This document shows positions 62,225-64,000 of a stretch of 64,000 bases of DNA, piece after piece (position 1 is the stretch's first letter; each line of letters begins with the position of its first letter). The translations under genes were made by a program, and so were the position numbers. A model generated the notes under the pieces. It saw only the letters and a program-made list of their open reading frames with translations, did not search any database and was not told the DNA's origin. The DNA is taken from NCBI RefSeq assembly GCF_014635325.1, contig NZ_BMCT01000001.1, positions 1,393,743-1,457,742 of the forward strand, in the 5' to 3' direction. This stretch comes from Azorhizobium oxalatiphilum. GTDB lineage: Bacteria; Pseudomonadota; Alphaproteobacteria; Rhizobiales; Xanthobacteraceae.

Positions 62225-63451
62225 TCAGGCGCTGAGCTTGACCACGTACTTGCGCTCGATCTTGCCCTTCTCGGCGACCGAGACGGAGAAGTCCGGCGTC
62301 ACGTCGCCAAACTTGTCGAAGTCGAGCACGGAGGAGGCGCCCTGATAGTCGATCTTGCCCGACTTCAGTGCTTCCTTGCCTTCGGCGAAGGTGGCGACCG
62401 GCTTGCCGCCGGGGCCGGCGACCTCGAACATCTTCTTGGCGATGGCCGGCACGTCGGCGTTGGGGCCGGCGGCCTCCATGGCCAGCGCCAGCACGATCAC
62501 CATGTCCCAGGTCATGGCGGCGTAGACGTTGTTGAGGCCGCTCTGGCCCATGGCCTTCTGATAGGCCGCGTCATAGGCCTTGAACGCCTCGGAGCCCTCG
62601 TTGGAGATGCTGTCGACGGCGATGATGCCTTCGGAGACCTCCGGGCCGAGCGCCTTCACGAGGTCCGGATTGCCGGCCCATGCGGGCATGATGAACTTGG
62701 TGGTCTCGCCGGTCTGGAACCACTCGCGCAGGATGATGGTGGTGTCGGCGAGGTAGGAGCCCATCACGATGACGTCGGGCTTGGCGGCCAGCGCCTTCTG
62801 CAGCTCGGCGCGGTAGCTGGGCTGGTTGGGCTCGTACACGATGCTCTCGTACACCTTGCCGCCCTGCGCTTCCCAGGCCTTCTTGAAGCCGTCCGCATTG
62901 CCGATGCCGGAAGCGTTGTTGAACGCCATGGTCACGGGGCGCTTGAAGCCTTCCTTCTTGGCCACTTCCGCGAAGGCGCGGCCGAAGCGGTCGTTGGTGG
63001 CCTGGAAGCGGAACAGCAGGCCCTTGGCATTGGCCGGCGGCACCGAGAGGGCCGGGGCGCCGGAGGTGTTCATGAGCATGATGTTGGCGTCGTTGGTGAG
63101 CGGCGCCACGGCCAGCGACACGCCCGAGGCCCAGGTGCCGAGGATGGACTGCACCTTGTTGACGTCGATCAGCTTCTTGGCGGCCAGCACGGCGGCCTGC
63201 GGCTGGCTCTGGTCGTCCTCGGCGAAGACTTCCAGCTTCTTGCCGGCGGCGCCGCCGGCGGCATTCACCACCTCGGCGGCGGCCAGGATCATCTTCTGCA
63301 TGCCGGAGCCGTAGGCGGCGCCGGAGCCGGTGATCGGGTTCAGCGCGCCGATGCGGAAGTTGGCGGCCTGCGCGAAGGCGGTCCCGGACAGGGCCGGAAG
63401 CAGCATGGTGCTGGCGAGGCCGGCGAGGGTCTGGCGACGGGTGATGTTCAT
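62225..63451 (-). CDS. HAAT periplasmic binding protein, system 2
   Basis: A 408-residue exported binding protein. The first 28 residues (MNITRRQTLAGLASTMLLPALSGTAFA before QAANF) carry a twin-arginine-like TRRQTL motif. The mature text FRIGALNPITGSGAAYGSGMQKMILAAAEVVNAAGGAAGKKLEVFAEDDQSQPQAAVLAAKKLI is of the class I amide/branched-chain binder family. It starts 48 bases after the amidohydrolase stop, so an imported compound is probably hydrolysed by that enzyme. Confidence 0.93.
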   Translation of the reverse strand: MNITRRQTLAGLASTMLLPALSGTAFAQAANFRIGALNPITGSGAAYGSGMQKMILAAAEVVNAAGGAAGKKLEVFAEDDQSQPQAAVLAAKKLIDVNKVQSILGTWASGVSLAVAPLTNDANIMLMNTSGAPALSVPPANAKGLLFRFQATNDRFGRAFAEVAKKEGFKRPVTMAFNNASGIGNADGFKKAWEAQGGKVYESIVYEPNQPSYRAELQKALAAKPDVIVMGSYLADTTIILREWFQTGETTKFIMPAWAGNPDLVKALGPEVSEGIIAVDSISNEGSEAFKAYDAAYQKAMGQSGLNNVYAAMTWDMVIVLALAMEAAGPNADVPAIAKKMFEVAGPGGKPVATFAEGKEALKSGKIDYQGASSVLDFDKFGDVTPDFSVSVAEKGKIERKYVVKLSA

Positions 63452-63499
63452 TTTTCTATCCCTTCAGGTCTGGAAGTGATGGTGTTCTTGTTCATCAAC

Positions 63500-64000
63500 T
63501 CAGTTGAGGCCGGTGTTCTTGAACGCCACGCCGCCCTGCATGATCAGCGGCATGTGGGCACCCTGGCGGGTGAGCAGGGAAAGATCCTTCAGCGGATCGC
63601 CGTCCACCACGATCAGGTCGGCGAAGGCGCCGGCGGCGATGGTGCCGATCTGGCCTTCCATCCGCAGCAGCTTGGCGGCGATGGAGGTGGCGGAGGCGAT
63701 GACCTCGTGCGCCGGCATCACGCGGCCGCGGATCACGAACTCTTCCGACTGGTGGCGGTGCATCTCGCCCAGCAGGTCCGAGCCATAGGCCATCAGCAGG
63801 CCGGCTTCGCGCATGATGGCGATGGATTCCATGCCGGCGAGGCGCACGTTGTCGATCTTGGCCACCGAGCCGGCGGGGAAGCCCATTTCCGCGCCCTCGC
63901 TGGAGAGCTTGTCGTACGTCACCAGCGTGGGCACCGCGATGGCGCCCTTGCTGGCGGCGAACTTCGCGGTCTCGGACTTGATGAGGTTGCAGTGCTCCAG
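63500..64000 (-). CDS. Amidohydrolase-family enzyme, C-terminal part (gene runs out of window)
   Basis: The frame is open to base 64000, so the N-terminus lies beyond the window; 166 residues are visible. The text MAYGSDLLGEMHRHQSEEFVIRGRVMP holds the conserved metal-site Asp of amidohydrolases (GSD), and GQIGTIAAGAFADLIVVDGDPLKDLSLL is the usual C-terminal beta-sandwich return. The closest by eye are imidazolonepropionase-like or Xaa-Pro/Xaa-Arg dipeptidase-type hydrolases. It heads the system 2 importer operon. A GTG at 63934 is internal and should not be used as a start. Confidence 0.88.
   Translation of the reverse strand: MEHCNLIKSETAKFAASKGAIAVPTLVTYDKLSSEGAEMGFPAGSVAKIDNVRLAGMESIAIMREAGLLMAYGSDLLGEMHRHQSEEFVIRGRVMPAHEVIASATSIAAKLLRMEGQIGTIAAGAFADLIVVDGDPLKDLSLLTRQGAHMPLIMQGGVAFKNTGLN

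Overview
The window is GC-rich (roughly two-thirds G+C), densely coded DNA that looks like a chromosomal segment of an alphaproteobacterium of the order Hyphomicrobiales, probably near Xanthobacteraceae/Rhizobiales. This rests on the overall gene style, two high-affinity branched-chain-type (HAAT) ABC systems, a rhizobial-type dctA/dctBD locus with a sigma-54 promoter and paired DctD sites, and dispersed palindromic elements of a kind common in this group. I saw no tRNA, rRNA, CRISPR array, prophage or intact insertion sequence.

Layout. 1-8264: iron/siderophore uptake (two FecCD permeases, a periplasmic siderophore-binding protein, a LysR-HTH/TrpD2 fusion, a Sel1 protein, the PiuC Fe(II)/2OG dioxygenase and a catecholate-type TonB receptor). 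8677-11435: flavin monooxygenase, mandelonitrile-lyase-like cupin and a divergent LysR regulator. 11442-16168: YhaN/YhaO, an SbcCD-like ATPase-nuclease pair. 16382-27150: a catabolic island with two M24 proteins (one with a degenerate metal site), a SnoaL-like protein, an M20 peptidase, an acyl-CoA-dehydrogenase-like flavoprotein, a Pot-type ABC importer and a GntR/FCD regulator; a shared CTGCATGCAG palindrome overlaps both predicted promoters. 27355-35014: glycogen-debranching-type glucosidase, PRC-barrel protein, MFS transporter, family-4 glycosyltransferase and a fused ABC exporter. 35687-47598 (minus strand): an IclR-led operon with HyuA/HyuB hydantoinase/oxoprolinase subunits, a complete HAAT importer and a cupin, followed by a CoA ligase and an HpcH/HpaI aldolase. 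48125-48304: a 59-residue peptide resembling a double-glycine-type leader plus a short core. 48418-53246: dctA divergent from dctBD. 53383-55769: ArsC-like protein, LysR regulator and SDR. 55834-58496: radical SAM protein and UdgX-type uracil-DNA-binding protein. 58813-64000: a second HAAT importer downstream of an amidohydrolase cut by the window edge.

How the parts work together. Substrate-import operons paired with hydrolases and dedicated regulators dominate, as expected of a metabolically versatile soil or rhizosphere bacterium. The less ordinary items are the LysR-TrpD2 fusion carrying an in-frame 30-bp tandem repeat, the orphan leader-like peptide at 48.1 kb, the GntR-type palindrome that ties two divergent blocks into one candidate regulon, and several families of dispersed intergenic palindromes, one of which shows compensatory base changes. 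All functional assignments come from reading motifs and gene order; no database search was run.
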